Shown in pieces: positions 15,382 to 25,316 of a DNA stretch of 64,000 nt. Position numbers and translations under genes: made by a program. The stretch comes from Dyella sedimenti (GTDB lineage: Bacteria; Pseudomonadota; Gammaproteobacteria; Xanthomonadales; Rhodanobacteraceae). Numbering within the stretch: the first letter of the stretch is position 1; the number at the start of each line of letters is the position of its first letter. The notes under the pieces were generated by a model. It did no database searches. It had not been told where the DNA came from and saw only the letters and a program-made list of their open reading frames with translations. The DNA is taken from positions 62,001 through 126,000 of the forward strand of contig NZ_JAKWJO010000003.1 in NCBI RefSeq assembly GCF_022760995.1. The letters run 5' to 3'.

Positions 15382-16935
15382 CTACTCGGCCACCGGCGCC
15401 GGCGCGGCGGCGTGAGGGTGGTGGTCGCGCAGCGGAAACTCCGGCAGCAGCAGGATCACCAGGAAAGCGCAGGCCACCACCAGTGTGCCGGTGACGAAGG
15501 TGAAGGCGATGGCGTGGCGGTAGACGGCCACCGCTGCCGCCTGCGCATGCAGGGACAGCACGCTGTCGGGACTCGGGCCGCCCTCGGCGAGCAGGGTGGC
15601 GGTATGCGGCAGCAGGTTCGACGAGCGCCGCAGCTGCCAGGCAAGGATGGCGCCGGAGCCCGCCACGCCGACCAGCCCGCCCAGCGAGCGGAAGAAGGCC
15701 AGCGTGGCCGTGCCCACGCCTCGGTGGACCGGCGCCAGCGCGTTCTGCACGGCAATGGTCATGTTCGGCATCACCAGGCCCAGCCCGAGGCCGAGCGAGA
15801 GCATCGACGGTTCGATGACGCCAAGCCCCTGCGAGGTGGCCGCGCTCCACGCCAGCACGCCGAAGGCGACCGTGGCCACCGCCAGGCCGATCACCTGCGC
15901 CGGCTTATAGCGGCCCGCGCGCAGCAGCACGCGTCCGTTGAACAGCGAGGCCGCCGCGATGCCGACCATCAGCGGCCCGGTCATCAGTCCGGAGCGGGCA
16001 GGGCTCACGCCCATCACCAATTGGAAGAACAGCGGGAAGAACAGGCTGGCGCCCAGCAGGCCCATGAAGGTCAGCGCCATCACCGTGCAGGCGATCACGA
16101 ACAGGCGGTTGTGGAACAGGGCCAGCGGCAAGACCGGCTCCGGCTCGTGGCGGACGTGCCGCACGAACAGCACGCCGGTCAGCGCCGCGCATGCGGCGAA
16201 GCCGGCGATGGGCGCGGAAGCCCACGGCCATTGCGTGCCGCCCAGGGTCAGCACCAGCAGTAGCGAGACGGTGGCGATGGTCATCAGGGCCGAGCCCAGA
16301 TAGTCGATGCGACGGTGGTGCAACGGCGTGTACTGGCGCAGCGTGCGCCCGATCATCACCAGCGCCACCGCGCCGACCGGCAGGTTCACGTAGAAGATCC
16401 AGTGCCAGGACAGCAGGTCGGTGATGAGGCCGCCGAGCACTGGGCCGACCACGCTGCAGACGGCGAAGATCGCCGCGATCACGCCCTGCCGACGCCCGCG
16501 CTGCGTCGGCGGCACCATGTCGCCGATGATGATCTGCGCCAGCGGCAGCAGGCCGCCCGCGCCCACGCCCTGCACGGCGCGGAACACGATCAGCTCGATC
16601 AGGTTGCGTGCCGCGCCGCTCAGCACCGAGCCCAGCAGGAATACCAGGATGGCGAACATGACCATCGGCTTGCGGCCGTACTGGTCGCTCAGCTTGCCGT
16701 ACAGCGGCATGGTGGCGGTGGAGGCGAGCACGTAGGCCGTCACCACCCAGGAGAGATGGTTGATGCCACCCAGGTCGCTCACGATGCGTGGCAGCGCGGT
16801 GGCGACGATGCTCTGGTCGATCGCGCCCAGCGCCAGCACGATCACCAGGCCGATGAACACGCGCTGGATTTCCTGGGCGGAAGGCGGGCTGGCCACGGGG
16901 AGCGTGGCGGCAGGCGTGGCGATGGGCTGGGTCAT
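15382..16935 (-). CDS. DHA2-family (EmrB/QacA) multidrug MFS exporter
   Basis: The 517-residue protein has about 14 predicted membrane helices. Motifs are DQSIVATALPRIVSDLGG (motif D1), YGKLSDQYGRKPMVM (motif A) and GPVLGGLITDLLSWHWIFYV (motif C). These mark the 14-TM drug:proton antiporters of the EmrB/QacA type. It overlaps the marR-like gene by 4 nt, so the two form one operon. The exporter is very likely repressed by that regulator together with itself. The substrate is unknown. Its 3' end faces the ammonia-lyase gene 17 bp away. Confidence 0.92.
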   Translation of the reverse strand: MTQPIATPAATLPVASPPSAQEIQRVFIGLVIVLALGAIDQSIVATALPRIVSDLGGINHLSWVVTAYVLASTATMPLYGKLSDQYGRKPMVMFAILVFLLGSVLSGAARNLIELIVFRAVQGVGAGGLLPLAQIIIGDMVPPTQRGRRQGVIAAIFAVCSVVGPVLGGLITDLLSWHWIFYVNLPVGAVALVMIGRTLRQYTPLHHRRIDYLGSALMTIATVSLLLVLTLGGTQWPWASAPIAGFAACAALTGVLFVRHVRHEPEPVLPLALFHNRLFVIACTVMALTFMGLLGASLFFPLFFQLVMGVSPARSGLMTGPLMVGIAAASLFNGRVLLRAGRYKPAQVIGLAVATVAFGVLAWSAATSQGLGVIEPSMLSLGLGLGLVMPNMTIAVQNALAPVHRGVGTATLAFFRSLGGLVGVAGSGAILAWQLRRSSNLLPHTATLLAEGGPSPDSVLSLHAQAAAVAVYRHAIAFTFVTGTLVVACAFLVILLLPEFPLRDHHPHAAAPAPVAE

Positions 16936-17375
16936 GCGTCGAGCTCGTTGAGGGCGGGGATGGCGGCGCGGATCGCCTCGAACGAGGCAGGGGAGAGTTC
17001 GGCCAGGGCTTGGGCCAGGCGGTCGGTGAGCTGCTTGCGCCGGGCCTCGACGGTGGCGCGGCCGCGCGCGGTGACCATTAGCCCCACGCGCCGTCGGTCG
17101 CCGGTATCGGGAACCGTGCGCTTGACCAGGCCGGCCTCGACCAGGCTCTTGAGATGGCCGCTGATGGTCGGGCTGCGCAAGCGCTCCAGCCCGGCCAGCT
17201 CGCCCACGCCGATGCCCGGGTGCTCCAGGATGGCCACCAGCAACTGGCCCTGCAGCGGGGAAACGGCGGATTCCTCGGCGTCCCGCCGGATCTGCCGGTA
17301 GACGCGCCGCAGCGCGGCGCGCAGCTGCTCGGCCACGACGAGAGCCTCGCGGCGTTGGGTGGTCTTGGCATGCAT
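16932..17375 (-). CDS. MarR-family transcriptional regulator
   Basis: The 147-residue winged-helix protein has its recognition helix in ERLRSPTISGHLKSLVEAGL and the wing in RTVPDTGDRRRVGLMVTARG. MarR proteins bind palindromes as dimers and release them when small phenolic or drug-like ligands bind. It is transcribed first in a two-gene unit with the 14-TM exporter (4-nt overlap). A palindrome that could be its operator lies 19 bp upstream of its start. Confidence 0.92.
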   Translation of the reverse strand: MHAKTTQRREALVVAEQLRAALRRVYRQIRRDAEESAVSPLQGQLLVAILEHPGIGVGELAGLERLRSPTISGHLKSLVEAGLVKRTVPDTGDRRRVGLMVTARGRATVEARRKQLTDRLAQALAELSPASFEAIRAAIPALNELDA

Positions 17376-17394
17376 GGCCTTGCCTCGCGGATGA

Positions 17395-17415
17395 ATAGGT
17401 AGGTTACCTATCTAT
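17395..17415. promoter_or_regulatory. Probable MarR operator
   Basis: The 21-bp site has arms ATAGgTAGGT and ACCTAtCTAT around a central base, with only one mismatched pair. It lies 19 bp upstream of the marR-like start codon, where a dimeric autorepressor would bind. The palindrome is seen directly; the binding protein is inferred from position. Confidence 0.65.
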
Positions 17416-17506
17416 GTTAGCCGCGTCGGCAACGCTTGGCGAGACCGGCGTGACGACGCGGTTGCCCGCAAGAAATTGCCATGGCCGCATGCGACGTGGC
17501 AGCGGC

Positions 17507-17535
17507 TTGCCGGGCCGCGCCGCGTCGCGTATCAT
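17507..17535 (+). promoter_or_regulatory. Promoter of the TrpR-like gene/his region
   Basis: TTGCCG (17507-17512) and TATCAT (17530-17535) with a 17-bp spacer match sigma-70 elements at 4/6 and 5/6 positions. Transcription would begin about 17542, just before the palindrome at 17545-17564 and about 25 bp before the ATG. Confidence 0.5.
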
Positions 17536-17544
17536 GCGATCCAT

Positions 17545-17564
17545 TGTATTAACGCGTTAGTACA
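17545..17564. promoter_or_regulatory. Palindromic operator for the TrpR-like regulator
   Basis: TGTATTAACGCGTTAGTACA is a 20-bp inverted repeat with one mismatched pair (T5 against G16). It ends 2 bp before the ATG of the TrpR-like gene, covering the predicted transcript start and the place of the ribosome site. That position suits autorepression. The half-site differs from the E. coli trp operator core (CTAG). Binding is inferred. Confidence 0.65.
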
Positions 17565-17566
17565 TT

Positions 17567-17920
17567 ATGAAGCGTCGATCGCTCGATCCCGAAACCCCGG
17601 CCGAATCGGCCGAACGCAGCCTGTGCGAGGCGTTGCTGTCGCTCAAGGGCGTCGATGAGATGTCGGCGTTCCTGCACGACCTGTGCACGCCGGCCGAACT
17701 GGAGGTGATGGTGGACCGCTGGCGCGTGGTGCCGTACCTGCTCGAAGGCGTGTCCTACCGGGAGATTCACGAGCGCACCGCGGTGAGCATCACCACCATC
17801 GGTCGCGTGGCGCGCTACATCAACCAGGGCAGTGGCGGCTACCTGGCCGCCGCCGCCCGTGCCGCCCGCCGCCGCGCGGCCGGCAAGAAGGCCAAGGGTT
17901 CCTCCCATGCCACCGCGTAG
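17567..17920 (+). CDS. TrpR-like (YerC/YecD family) repressor, probable his regulator
   Basis: The 117-residue protein has the TrpR-family helical fold. The LHDLCTPAELEVMVDRWRVV segment matches the TrpR pattern of dimer helices. The helix-turn-helix is at about 69-90 (GVSYREIHERTAVSITTIGR) and is followed by a basic tail (ARRRAAGKKAKG). Relatives of the YerC/HisR group lie upstream of his operons in several bacteria and are thought to be histidine-responsive. Here it lies 138 bp upstream of hisG on the same strand. The palindrome touching its start suggests autoregulation, possibly of the whole operon by read-through. The ligand is not shown by sequence. Confidence 0.85.
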   Translation: MKRRSLDPETPAESAERSLCEALLSLKGVDEMSAFLHDLCTPAELEVMVDRWRVVPYLLEGVSYREIHERTAVSITTIGRVARYINQGSGGYLAAAARAARRRAAGKKAKGSSHATA

Positions 17921-17924
17921 CCAG

Positions 17925-17966
17925 GGCGGGAACGGTCCGGCCGCCGTGGTCCGCCGCCGTTCCGCC
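17925..17966 (+). other. Imperfect GC hairpin between regulator and hisG
   Basis: GGCGGGAACGG and CCGTTCCGCC can pair with one bulge across a 21-nt loop, just after the TrpR-like gene. A pyrimidine-rich stretch (CCCTTTTCCCCCTTTCTT) follows about 10 bp later. It may be a weak terminator or attenuator. There is no histidine-rich leader peptide, so classical his attenuation is not supported. Confidence 0.3.
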
Positions 17967-18058
17967 GCGTATCGATCCCTTTTCCCCCTTTCTTCCCCGA
18001 TCTGCGTGCCGGCGGCTTGTGGCGTGCGCTCCGGGGAGGCATTGCACAGGCTCCCCGC

Positions 18059-18952
18059 ATGAAACCGCGCGACCGACTGCGCATCGCGATGCAGAAATCC
18101 GGCCGGCTCACCGAACCGGCGCTCGACCTGCTCAACCGCTGCGGGCTTACCTTCCGCCAGAGCCGCGACAAGCTGTTCTGCTTCGGCGAGGGCGAGCCCG
18201 TGGACCTGCTGCTGGTGCGCGACGACGATATCCCCGGACTGATCGCGCAGGGCGTGTGCGACCTGGGCATCGTGGGGCGCAACGTGCTCAGCGAGTTCCA
18301 GCTCACCGCCGGGCAGGACGGTCCCGAACTGGCCGAGTGGCGTTCGCTGGGCTTCGGCCGCTGCCGGCTATCCATCGCGGTACCTCAGGAGCTGGACTAT
18401 GCGGATGCCGCCCAGTTGCAGGGGCAACGCATCGCCACCTCGTATCCCGGCCTGCTGGGCCGGTGGCTGCGCGAGCGCGGCGTGGGCGCGGGCGTGGTGA
18501 CCCTGGCCGGTTCGGTCGAGATCGCGCCGCGCCTGGGCACCGCCGACGCCATCTGCGACCTCGTGCAGAGCGGCGGCACGCTGGTGGCCAATCAGTTGCG
18601 CGAGGTCGAGGTGCTGCTGGAAAGCGAAGCGGTGCTGGCCGGCCCGCAGGCGCTGCCCGCCGACGAGCGCGGCGACATGATCGACCTGCTGCTCAAGCGG
18701 CTGGACGGCGTGATCCAGGTGCGCGAGTCGCGCCTGCTGCTGTTGCAGGCCCCGCGCCACGCCCTGGACGCGGTGATCCGACTGCTGCCGGGCGGGCCGC
18801 AGCCGACCCTGCTGCCGGTGGCGGGCCAGCCCGACCAGCTGATGCTGCAGGCGCTGTGCGCGGGCGAGGTGAGCTGGCGCCAGCTCGAGGAAATCAAGAA
18901 GGCCGGTGCGCGCGAGATGTTCGTGCTGCCGGTGGAAAAGATGCTTGCGTGA
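18059..18952 (+). CDS. hisG: ATP phosphoribosyltransferase, long form
   Basis: The 297-residue enzyme makes the first step of histidine synthesis, joining PRPP and ATP. It starts RDRLRIAMQKSGRL, which matches enterobacterial HisG. It has the catalytic core (DLGIVGRNVLSEFQ, YPGLLGRWLRERGV) and the phosphate-binding SVEIAPRLGTADAICDLVQS. The C-terminal ACT-like domain (about residue 225 on) binds histidine for feedback inhibition, so this long form does not need HisZ. The ATG at 18059 matches the family's start. No strong ribosome site is seen, and an in-frame start 42 bp upstream is less likely. Confidence 0.97.
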   Translation: MKPRDRLRIAMQKSGRLTEPALDLLNRCGLTFRQSRDKLFCFGEGEPVDLLLVRDDDIPGLIAQGVCDLGIVGRNVLSEFQLTAGQDGPELAEWRSLGFGRCRLSIAVPQELDYADAAQLQGQRIATSYPGLLGRWLRERGVGAGVVTLAGSVEIAPRLGTADAICDLVQSGGTLVANQLREVEVLLESEAVLAGPQALPADERGDMIDLLLKRLDGVIQVRESRLLLLQAPRHALDAVIRLLPGGPQPTLLPVAGQPDQLMLQALCAGEVSWRQLEEIKKAGAREMFVLPVEKMLA

Positions 18953-18980
18953 GGCAGGCGGCAATGAAGGGTAGAACGGC

Positions 18981-20288
18981 ATGAACCGCCTGGACTGGAT
19001 GGCACTGGACGAAGCCGGACAGCGCGCCGCGCTGGCCCGGCCGGCGCAATCGCGCGCGGAAACCCTGCGCAATGGCGTCGAGCAGATCGTGGCGCGCGTG
19101 CGCACTGACGGCGACGCCGCGCTGCGCGAATTCAGCGCACGCTTCGACCGTTGCACGCTTGACGCATTCGAAGTGGGCGATGCAGAGTTCGGCGAGGCAG
19201 AGGCGCGCCTGGCACCTGCATTGAAGGCCGCCATCGAGGAAGCCGCCGGCCGCATCGAGGCCTTCCATCGTGCCGCCGCGCCGCAACCGGTGGCACTGGA
19301 CACGGCCAGTGGCGTGCGGGTGGAACGCGTGCTGCGTCCGATCCGCCGCGTGGGCCTGTACGTTCCCGCGGGCAGCGCGCCGCTGCCGTCCACCGCGCTG
19401 ATGCTCGGCGTGCCGGCCCGCATCGCGGGCTGCGCCGAGGTGGTGCTGTGCTCGCCCGCGCGCGCCGATGGCCATTGCGACGAGGCGGTGCTGTACGCCG
19501 CGCGCATCACCGGCGTGCACCGCGTGTTCAAGCTGGGCGGCGCCCAGGCGATTGCCGCGATGGCCTATGGCACTGCCTCGGTGCCCAAGTGCGACAAGCT
19601 GTTCGGCCCGGGCAACGCCTGGGTCACCGAGGCCAAGCTGCAGGTGTCGTCCGATCCGGAAGGCGCGGCCATCGACATGCCGGCCGGCCCGTCCGAGGTA
19701 CTGGTGATCGCCGATGAGGCGGCCAATCCCGCCTTCGTGGCGGCCGACCTGCTGTCGCAGGCCGAGCATGGCCCGGATTCGCAGGTGATCCTGCTCAGCC
19801 CGTCGCCGGCGCTGCTCGACGCGGTGGCGGCGGAGGTGGCGCGACAGTGCGCGGCGCTGCCGCGCGCGCATATCGCCGAGCAGGCGCTGGCGCAGAGCCG
19901 CCTGATCGCGGTGGCATCGCTGGCCCAGGCGGTGGAGGTGAGCAACCGCTACGCGCCCGAGCACCTGATCCTGCAGGTGGCCGATCCACGCGCGCTGCTG
20001 CCCGCCATCGAAAGCGCGGGCTCGGTGTTCCTCGGCGCGTGGACGCCGGAGTCGGTGGGCGACTACTGCAGCGGCAGCAACCACGTATTGCCCACCTATG
20101 GCTATGCGCGCAGCTACAGCGGCGTGTCGGTGGCCAGTTTCCAGAAGCAGATCACCGTGCAGGAGGTGAGCGCCGACGGCTTGCGCACCATTGGGCCGTG
20201 CACCGCCACCCTGGCGGCGGCGGAGCAATTGGAAGCGCACCGCCGCGCGGTCACGCTGCGCCTGGCGGCGCTGGAGGATGCGGCATGA
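18981..20288 (+). CDS. hisD: Histidinol dehydrogenase
   Basis: The 435-residue zinc enzyme oxidises histidinol to histidine in two NAD-dependent steps, the last of the pathway. Signature segments are [49 protein letters not shown], and [20 protein letters not shown] before [13 protein letters not shown]. The catalytic region [12 protein letters not shown] and [14 protein letters not shown] follow. The length is normal. It starts 28 bp after hisG and overlaps hisC by 4 nt. Confidence 0.98.
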   Translation: MNRLDWMALDEAGQRAALARPAQSRAETLRNGVEQIVARVRTDGDAALREFSARFDRCTLDAFEVGDAEFGEAEARLAPALKAAIEEAAGRIEAFHRAAAPQPVALDTASGVRVERVLRPIRRVGLYVPAGSAPLPSTALMLGVPARIAGCAEVVLCSPARADGHCDEAVLYAARITGVHRVFKLGGAQAIAAMAYGTASVPKCDKLFGPGNAWVTEAKLQVSSDPEGAAIDMPAGPSEVLVIADEAANPAFVAADLLSQAEHGPDSQVILLSPSPALLDAVAAEVARQCAALPRAHIAEQALAQSRLIAVASLAQAVEVSNRYAPEHLILQVADPRALLPAIESAGSVFLGAWTPESVGDYCSGSNHVLPTYGYARSYSGVSVASFQKQITVQEVSADGLRTIGPCTATLAAAEQLEAHRRAVTLRLAALEDAA

Positions 20289-21391
20289 GCGTGCTCGACC
20301 TGGCGCGGCCGGAAATCCGCGCAATGCAGCCGTATTCCTCGGCACGCATGGAGGCGAGCGGCGGCAGCATCCTGCTCAACGCCAACGAGTCGGCCTGGGC
20401 GCCGCCGGGCGACCCGGCGCTGGATTGCAACCGCTATCCCGATCCGCAGCCGCGTGCCCTGGTCGAGGCACTGGCCGCGCTGTACGGCGTGCGTGCCGGG
20501 CAGGTGCTGGTGGGACGTGGCAGCGACGAGGCGATCGACCTGCTGGTGCGCGCGTTCTGCCGTGCCGGCGAGGACGCCATCGCCATCCAGCCGCCGACCT
20601 TCGGCATGTATGCGGTATGCGCCCATGTGCAGAACGCCGGCATCGTCGAGGTGCCGCTGGCGGCCGATTTCCTGCTCGACGTGGACGCCGTGCTGGCGGC
20701 GCTGACGCCTGCGGTGAAACTGGTGTTCGTGTGCACGCCCAACAACCCGAGCGGGCGGTTGGTGAGCGCCGCGCAGGTGGAGCGGCTGGCGCAGGCACTG
20801 GCCGGGCGCGCTTTGCTGGTGGTGGACGAGGCGTACATCGAGTTCGCCGACGCGGCCAGCGCCGCGCCGCTGATCGACCGCTACGAGAACCTGGTCGTGC
20901 TGCGCACGCTTTCCAAGGCCTGGGCGCTGGCCGGCGCGCGCATCGGCACCTTGCTCGCCAGCGAGGCGGTGGTCGGCCTGTTGCGCCGCATCCTGGCGCC
21001 ATATCCATTGCCGCGGCCCTGCGTGGCGCTGGCGCTGGAAGCGCTTTCACCGGAGGGGCAGCGCGTGGCGCGCGGGCATCTCGCCACCGTGCGCGAGCAG
21101 CGCGAGCGCATGCGGGCCGCGCTGGCGGCCCTGCCCGGCGTGCGCGAGGTACTGCCCTCGCAGGCCAACTTCCTGGCGGTGCGCTTCGAGGATGCCGGCG
21201 CGGCTTACCGATGCCTGTTCGAGGCCGGCGTGGTGGTGCGCGACGTGCGTCGTTATGCGGGGCTGGGCGATGCGTTGCGCATCACCATCGGCAGCGTGGA
21301 AGAGAACGATCGCGTGCTCGCCGTATTGGATGGCGCGTCCACGGAAGGCCGGGCTGTGGCCGAGGGAACGGTATCGGGTGGAACCGCATGA
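20285..21391 (+). CDS. hisC: Histidinol-phosphate aminotransferase
   Basis: The 368-residue PLP enzyme of the class I/II aminotransferase fold converts imidazole-acetol phosphate to histidinol phosphate with glutamate. It has an LLNANESAW start region, [27 protein letters not shown], and VVDEAYIEF. The PLP lysine is in [18 protein letters not shown], and [10 protein letters not shown] is near the end. It overlaps hisD and hisB by 4 nt at each end, showing tight coupling in the operon. Confidence 0.97.
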   Translation: MSVLDLARPEIRAMQPYSSARMEASGGSILLNANESAWAPPGDPALDCNRYPDPQPRALVEALAALYGVRAGQVLVGRGSDEAIDLLVRAFCRAGEDAIAIQPPTFGMYAVCAHVQNAGIVEVPLAADFLLDVDAVLAALTPAVKLVFVCTPNNPSGRLVSAAQVERLAQALAGRALLVVDEAYIEFADAASAAPLIDRYENLVVLRTLSKAWALAGARIGTLLASEAVVGLLRRILAPYPLPRPCVALALEALSPEGQRVARGHLATVREQRERMRAALAALPGVREVLPSQANFLAVRFEDAGAAYRCLFEAGVVVRDVRRYAGLGDALRITIGSVEENDRVLAVLDGASTEGRAVAEGTVSGGTA

Positions 21392-22452
21392 GCCGCAAGA
21401 TCCTCTTTATCGACCGCGACGGCTGCCTGATCGAGGAGCCGGCGGATTTCCAGATCGACAGCTATGAGAAGTTCGCCCTGCTGCCCGGCGTGATCGCCGC
21501 GCTGCAGCGCTTCGTGGCCGCCGGCTATGAACTGGTGATGGTGACCAACCAGGATGGCCTGGGCACGGACAGTTTTCCCGAGGCCGATTTCCATGGCCCG
21601 CATGATCTCCTGATGCGCATCCTCGCTTCGCAGGGCATCCGCTTTCGCGACGTGTTGATCGACCGCAGCTTCCCGCACGAGAACAGGGACACCCGCAAGC
21701 CGGGAGTAGGCATGCTGCGCCACTACCTGGCCGACGACGGCTGGAGCCGCGCCGCCTCCGCGATGGTGGGCGACCGCGAGACCGACCTGCAGTTCGCCGC
21801 CAACATGGGCGTGCGCGGCCTGCGCGTGGGACCGCAGGGCCTGGGCTGGGACGAGGTGGCGCACCAGTTGCTCGATGCGCCGCGCATGGCCACGGTGGAG
21901 CGCAACACGCGCGAGACCCGCATCACGGTCAGCGTGAACCTGGACAAGGCGGCCGAGCCACAGGTGCATACTGGCCTGGGCTTCTTCGATCACATGCTGG
22001 AGCAGATCGGCAAGCATGGCGGCTTCGCGCTGGCGCTGCGCTGCGATGGCGATACGCACATCGACGAGCACCACACCATCGAGGACTGCGCGCTGGCCCT
22101 GGGCCAAGCGCTGCGCCAGGCGCTGGGCGACAAGCGCGGCATCGGCCGCTACGGTTTCACCCTGCCGATGGACGAATCGTCCGCGAGCGCGGCGCTGGAT
22201 CTGTCGGGTCGTCCGTACTTCGTGTTCGAGGGGCAGTTCCCGCGCGAGCGCGTGGGCGACGTGCCCACCGAGCTGGTGCCGCATTTCTTCCGCTCGCTGT
22301 GCGAGACGCTGGGCGCCAACCTGCACCTGAGCGTGCGCGGCGAGAACGCACACCACATGGTGGAGGGCTGTTTCAAGGCCGTGGCGCGCACGTTGCGCCA
22401 GGCCATCCGCCGCGAGGGCAGCGAACTGCCCAGCACCAAGGGAGCGCTGTGA
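21388..22452 (+). CDS. hisB: Bifunctional histidinol-phosphatase/IGP dehydratase
   Basis: The 354-residue protein is a fusion of two pathway enzymes, as in enterobacteria and xanthomonads. Residues 1-165 are a HAD phosphatase ([12 protein letters not shown] with the DxD nucleophile; later [12 protein letters not shown]). Residues 170-354 are imidazole-glycerol-phosphate dehydratase ([49 protein letters not shown]) with the metal-binding histidines in place. It carries out steps 6 and 8 of histidine synthesis. It overlaps hisC by 4 nt and hisH by 1 nt. Confidence 0.98.
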   Translation: MSRKILFIDRDGCLIEEPADFQIDSYEKFALLPGVIAALQRFVAAGYELVMVTNQDGLGTDSFPEADFHGPHDLLMRILASQGIRFRDVLIDRSFPHENRDTRKPGVGMLRHYLADDGWSRAASAMVGDRETDLQFAANMGVRGLRVGPQGLGWDEVAHQLLDAPRMATVERNTRETRITVSVNLDKAAEPQVHTGLGFFDHMLEQIGKHGGFALALRCDGDTHIDEHHTIEDCALALGQALRQALGDKRGIGRYGFTLPMDESSASAALDLSGRPYFVFEGQFPRERVGDVPTELVPHFFRSLCETLGANLHLSVRGENAHHMVEGCFKAVARTLRQAIRREGSELPSTKGAL

Positions 22453-23042
22453 TGAGCGTGGTGCTGGTCGATGCTGGTGGCACCAATATCGGTTCGGTGC
22501 GCTATGCCTTGCAGCGGCTGGGCGTGGAAGCCGCGCTGACCTCCGACGCGGCGGCGATCCGTGCCGCGGACAAGGTCATCCTCCCCGGCGTCGGCGCTGC
22601 CGGGCCGGGCATGGCACGGCTGCGCGAGCTGGGCCTGGTGGAACTGATGCGTTCGCTCACCCAGCCGGTGCTCGGCGTCTGCCTGGGCATGCAACTGTTG
22701 TGCGAGCGCTCGGAAGAGGGCGATACCGAGTGCCTGGGCGTGGTGCCCGCCACGGTCAGGCGCTTCGTCGAACGGCCCGGTCTGCGCGTGCCGCACATGG
22801 GCTGGAACCGTCTGCGCCAGCAGCAGGAGCATCCGCTGCTGGACGGGCTGGGCGAGCAGGACTGGGCCTACTTCGTGCACAGCTATGCGGTGCCGGTGGG
22901 CGAGTACACGCTGGCCACCACCGACTACGATGGCGACTTCGCCAGTGTGATCGCCGCCGGCAATTTCCATGGCATGCAATTCCATCCCGAGCGCTCGGCC
23001 AGGGTCGGCGCCCGCCTGCTGAAGAACTTCCTCGACCTATGA
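22452..23042 (+). CDS. hisH: Imidazole glycerol phosphate synthase, glutaminase subunit
   Basis: The 196-residue class I glutamine amidotransferase feeds ammonia to HisF. The nucleophile Cys lies in [19 protein letters not shown]; the catalytic His/Glu are in [22 protein letters not shown] is the oxyanion region. It starts inside the hisB stop (TGATG) and overlaps hisA by 4 nt. Together with HisF it makes IGP and AICAR. Confidence 0.97.
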   Translation: MSVVLVDAGGTNIGSVRYALQRLGVEAALTSDAAAIRAADKVILPGVGAAGPGMARLRELGLVELMRSLTQPVLGVCLGMQLLCERSEEGDTECLGVVPATVRRFVERPGLRVPHMGWNRLRQQQEHPLLDGLGEQDWAYFVHSYAVPVGEYTLATTDYDGDFASVIAAGNFHGMQFHPERSARVGARLLKNFLDL

Positions 23043-23767
23043 GCTTCGTTGTCATTCCCGCCATCGACCTGCGCGAAGGCCGCGTGGTACGCCTCAAGCA
23101 GGGCGACTACGCGCAGCAGACCACCTACGACGTGGACGCGCGCGAGCAGGCGCGCCGCTATGCCGGTGCCGGCGCGGCCTGGCTGCACCTGGTGGACCTC
23201 GACGGCGCGCGCGGCGGCAGCCTGGCCAACCTGGCGGTGATCGAGTCGATCGCCCGCGACGGCATGCACGTCCAGGCCGGTGGCGGTGTGCGCGCCGAGG
23301 CCGACGTGCAGCGCCTGTTCGACGCCGGTGTGGCGCGGGTGGTGCTGGGCAGCCTGGCCATCCGCGAGCCCGGGCGCGTCGCCGGCTGGCTGGAGACACA
23401 CGGTGCCGAACGCTTCACGCTGGCGCTGGACACCTTGCGGCGCGATGGCGCCTGGACCTTGCCGAGCGCGGGCTGGACCGAAGCCGAATCGCGCACGCTG
23501 GACGAGCTGGCGCCCTGGTACGCCGCGCGCGGCGCCCGGCACCTGCTGTGCACCGACATCGATCGCGACGGCATGCTGGCCGGCTTCAACCTCGAACTCT
23601 ATCGCCATCTCGCCGCCACGGTGCCGGCGATGGCCGTGCAGGCCTCCGGCGGCGTGCGCTCGCTGGAGGACATCCGCGCCGCCCGCGAGGCCGGCGCGCG
23701 CGGCGTGATCCTTGGCCGCGCGCTGCTGGAAGGGCGCTTCGCGCTGGCGGAGGCGCTCGCATGCTGA
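23039..23767 (+). CDS. hisA: ProFAR isomerase
   Basis: The 242-residue TIM-barrel enzyme isomerises ProFAR to PRFAR in histidine synthesis. It begins [20 protein letters not shown] and contains [19 protein letters not shown] and the mirrored half [12 protein letters not shown] and [13 protein letters not shown]. The two phosphate-binding halves and both catalytic Asp residues (near 8 and 130) are in place. It overlaps hisH by 4 nt and hisF by 7 nt. Confidence 0.97.
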   Translation: MSFVVIPAIDLREGRVVRLKQGDYAQQTTYDVDAREQARRYAGAGAAWLHLVDLDGARGGSLANLAVIESIARDGMHVQAGGGVRAEADVQRLFDAGVARVVLGSLAIREPGRVAGWLETHGAERFTLALDTLRRDGAWTLPSAGWTEAESRTLDELAPWYAARGARHLLCTDIDRDGMLAGFNLELYRHLAATVPAMAVQASGGVRSLEDIRAAREAGARGVILGRALLEGRFALAEALAC

Positions 23768-24534
23768 GCCGTCGCATCATTCCCTGCCTGGACGTGCGCG
23801 ACGGCAAGGTCGTCAAGGGCGTGCGCTTCCGCGACCACGTGGTGATGGGCGAGATCGTGGAACTGGCCCTGCGCTATCGCGACGAGGGCGCCGACGAGCT
23901 GGTGTTCTACGACATCACCGCCAGCCCGGAAGGGCGCAGCGTGGATCGCGGCTGGGTAGAGCGCGTGGCGCGGGTGATCGACATCCCGTTCTGCGTGGCC
24001 GGCGGCATCCGCAGCGTACAGGAAGCACGCGCGGTGCTGCATGCGGGCGCGGACAAGATCTCGGTGAACTCGCCCGCGCTGGAGCGGCCCGAACTCATCG
24101 ACGAGCTGGCCGCGGCCTTCGGCGTGCAATGCGTGGTGGTGGGCGTGGACAGCCTGCGTGATGCCGACGGCGAATGGCGCGTGCGCCAGTACACCGGCGA
24201 TCCCTCGCGCACGCAGGCACTGCCGCGGCGCAGCTTGGACTGGGTGGCCGAGGCGCAGCGGCGCGGCGCCGGCGAGATCGTGCTCAACTGCATGGGCAGC
24301 GATGGCGTACGCCAGGGCTACGACCTCGAGCAATTGGCCGCGGTGCGCGCGATCTGCCGGGTGCCGCTGATCGCCTCCGGCGGCGCGGGCGCCATCGAGC
24401 ATTTCCGCGACGCCTTCGCCGAGGCCGATGTCGATGGCGCGCTGGCGGCCAGCGTGTTTCATTCCGGCGCGATCGCGATTCCCGCGTTGAAGCAGGCATT
24501 GGCGGCATCGGGCGTGACGGTGAGGCGGGGATAG
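23761..24534 (+). CDS. hisF: Imidazole glycerol phosphate synthase, cyclase subunit
   Basis: The 257-residue TIM barrel uses ammonia from HisH to convert PRFAR into IGP and AICAR. Motifs are [64 protein letters not shown] and [13 protein letters not shown]. The catalytic Asp residues of CLDVRDG and MGSDG are present. The start overlaps the hisA stop by 7 nt and the stop is 3 bp before hisIE. Confidence 0.97.
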   Translation: MLSRRIIPCLDVRDGKVVKGVRFRDHVVMGEIVELALRYRDEGADELVFYDITASPEGRSVDRGWVERVARVIDIPFCVAGGIRSVQEARAVLHAGADKISVNSPALERPELIDELAAAFGVQCVVVGVDSLRDADGEWRVRQYTGDPSRTQALPRRSLDWVAEAQRRGAGEIVLNCMGSDGVRQGYDLEQLAAVRAICRVPLIASGGAGAIEHFRDAFAEADVDGALAASVFHSGAIAIPALKQALAASGVTVRRG

Positions 24535-24537
24535 GAC

Positions 24538-25167
24538 ATGACGACGACTTTCGATCCTTCGCGACTGGACTGGTCCAAGGGCGATGGCCTGCTGCCGGCC
24601 ATCGTGCAGCACTGGCTTACCGGCGAAGTGCTGATGCTGGGCTACATGAACGCCGAGGCGCTGGCGACGACGCAGGCGACCGGACAGGTCACCTTCTTCA
24701 GCCGCAGCAAGCAGCGGCTGTGGACCAAGGGCGAAAGCTCCGGGCACGTGTTGGCGCTGAAATCGCTGCGCGTGGATTGCGACGGCGACACGCTGCTGGC
24801 GCTGGCCGAGCCGCAGGGACCGACCTGCCATACGGGAACGAGCAGCTGCTTCGGCGACGATGTGCGGCCCGCGTTGGGGTTCCTCGCGCAATTGGATGCG
24901 CTGGTTGCCCAGCGCCATGCCGAGCGTCCCGAAGGCAGCTACACCACCCGCCTGTTCGAAGGCGGCATCCGCCGCATGGCGCAGAAGGTGGGCGAAGAGG
25001 GCGTGGAAACCGCGCTCGCCGCAGTGGCCCAGGACGACGAGGCGCTGCTCGGCGAAGCGGCCGATCTCGTCTATCACCTGACGGTGGCCTTGCGCGCGCG
25101 CGGCCTGGGCCTGGCGGACGTCGCGGCGGTGCTGGCCCAGAGGCATGCCGTGCAGCGGTCGTCATAA
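24538..25167 (+). CDS. hisI: Bifunctional PR-AMP cyclohydrolase/PR-ATP pyrophosphohydrolase
   Basis: The 209-residue fusion carries out steps 2 and 3 of histidine synthesis (also called hisIE). The N-terminal HisI half has [35 protein letters not shown] and zinc cysteines in VDCDGDTLL and [12 protein letters not shown]. The C-terminal HisE half has [29 protein letters not shown] and [16 protein letters not shown]. It is the last gene of the operon, which thus holds all eight genes in the order G-D-C-B-H-A-F-IE. No clear terminator follows in the 149-bp gap. Confidence 0.97.
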   Translation: MTTTFDPSRLDWSKGDGLLPAIVQHWLTGEVLMLGYMNAEALATTQATGQVTFFSRSKQRLWTKGESSGHVLALKSLRVDCDGDTLLALAEPQGPTCHTGTSSCFGDDVRPALGFLAQLDALVAQRHAERPEGSYTTRLFEGGIRRMAQKVGEEGVETALAAVAQDDEALLGEAADLVYHLTVALRARGLGLADVAAVLAQRHAVQRSS

Positions 25168-25316
25168 CCTCCCGGGAATGAGCCGCGCCGCAAACCCATG
25201 AAGGGCTAGCGCGGCCTTAACGGCGCTTGTGATTTCTTTGCCTCAAGCACACGGACAGGACGAGGGCTGCTGCCAGCAGCTTGCCTGGCTCCGTGCCCTC
25301 GCTAGAGGAGTGAGTC

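Noticed and set aside
17921..18058. Classical histidine attenuator ahead of hisG
   Set aside because: No leader peptide with a run of His codons is present, and the hairpin is imperfect. A repressor site is better supported.
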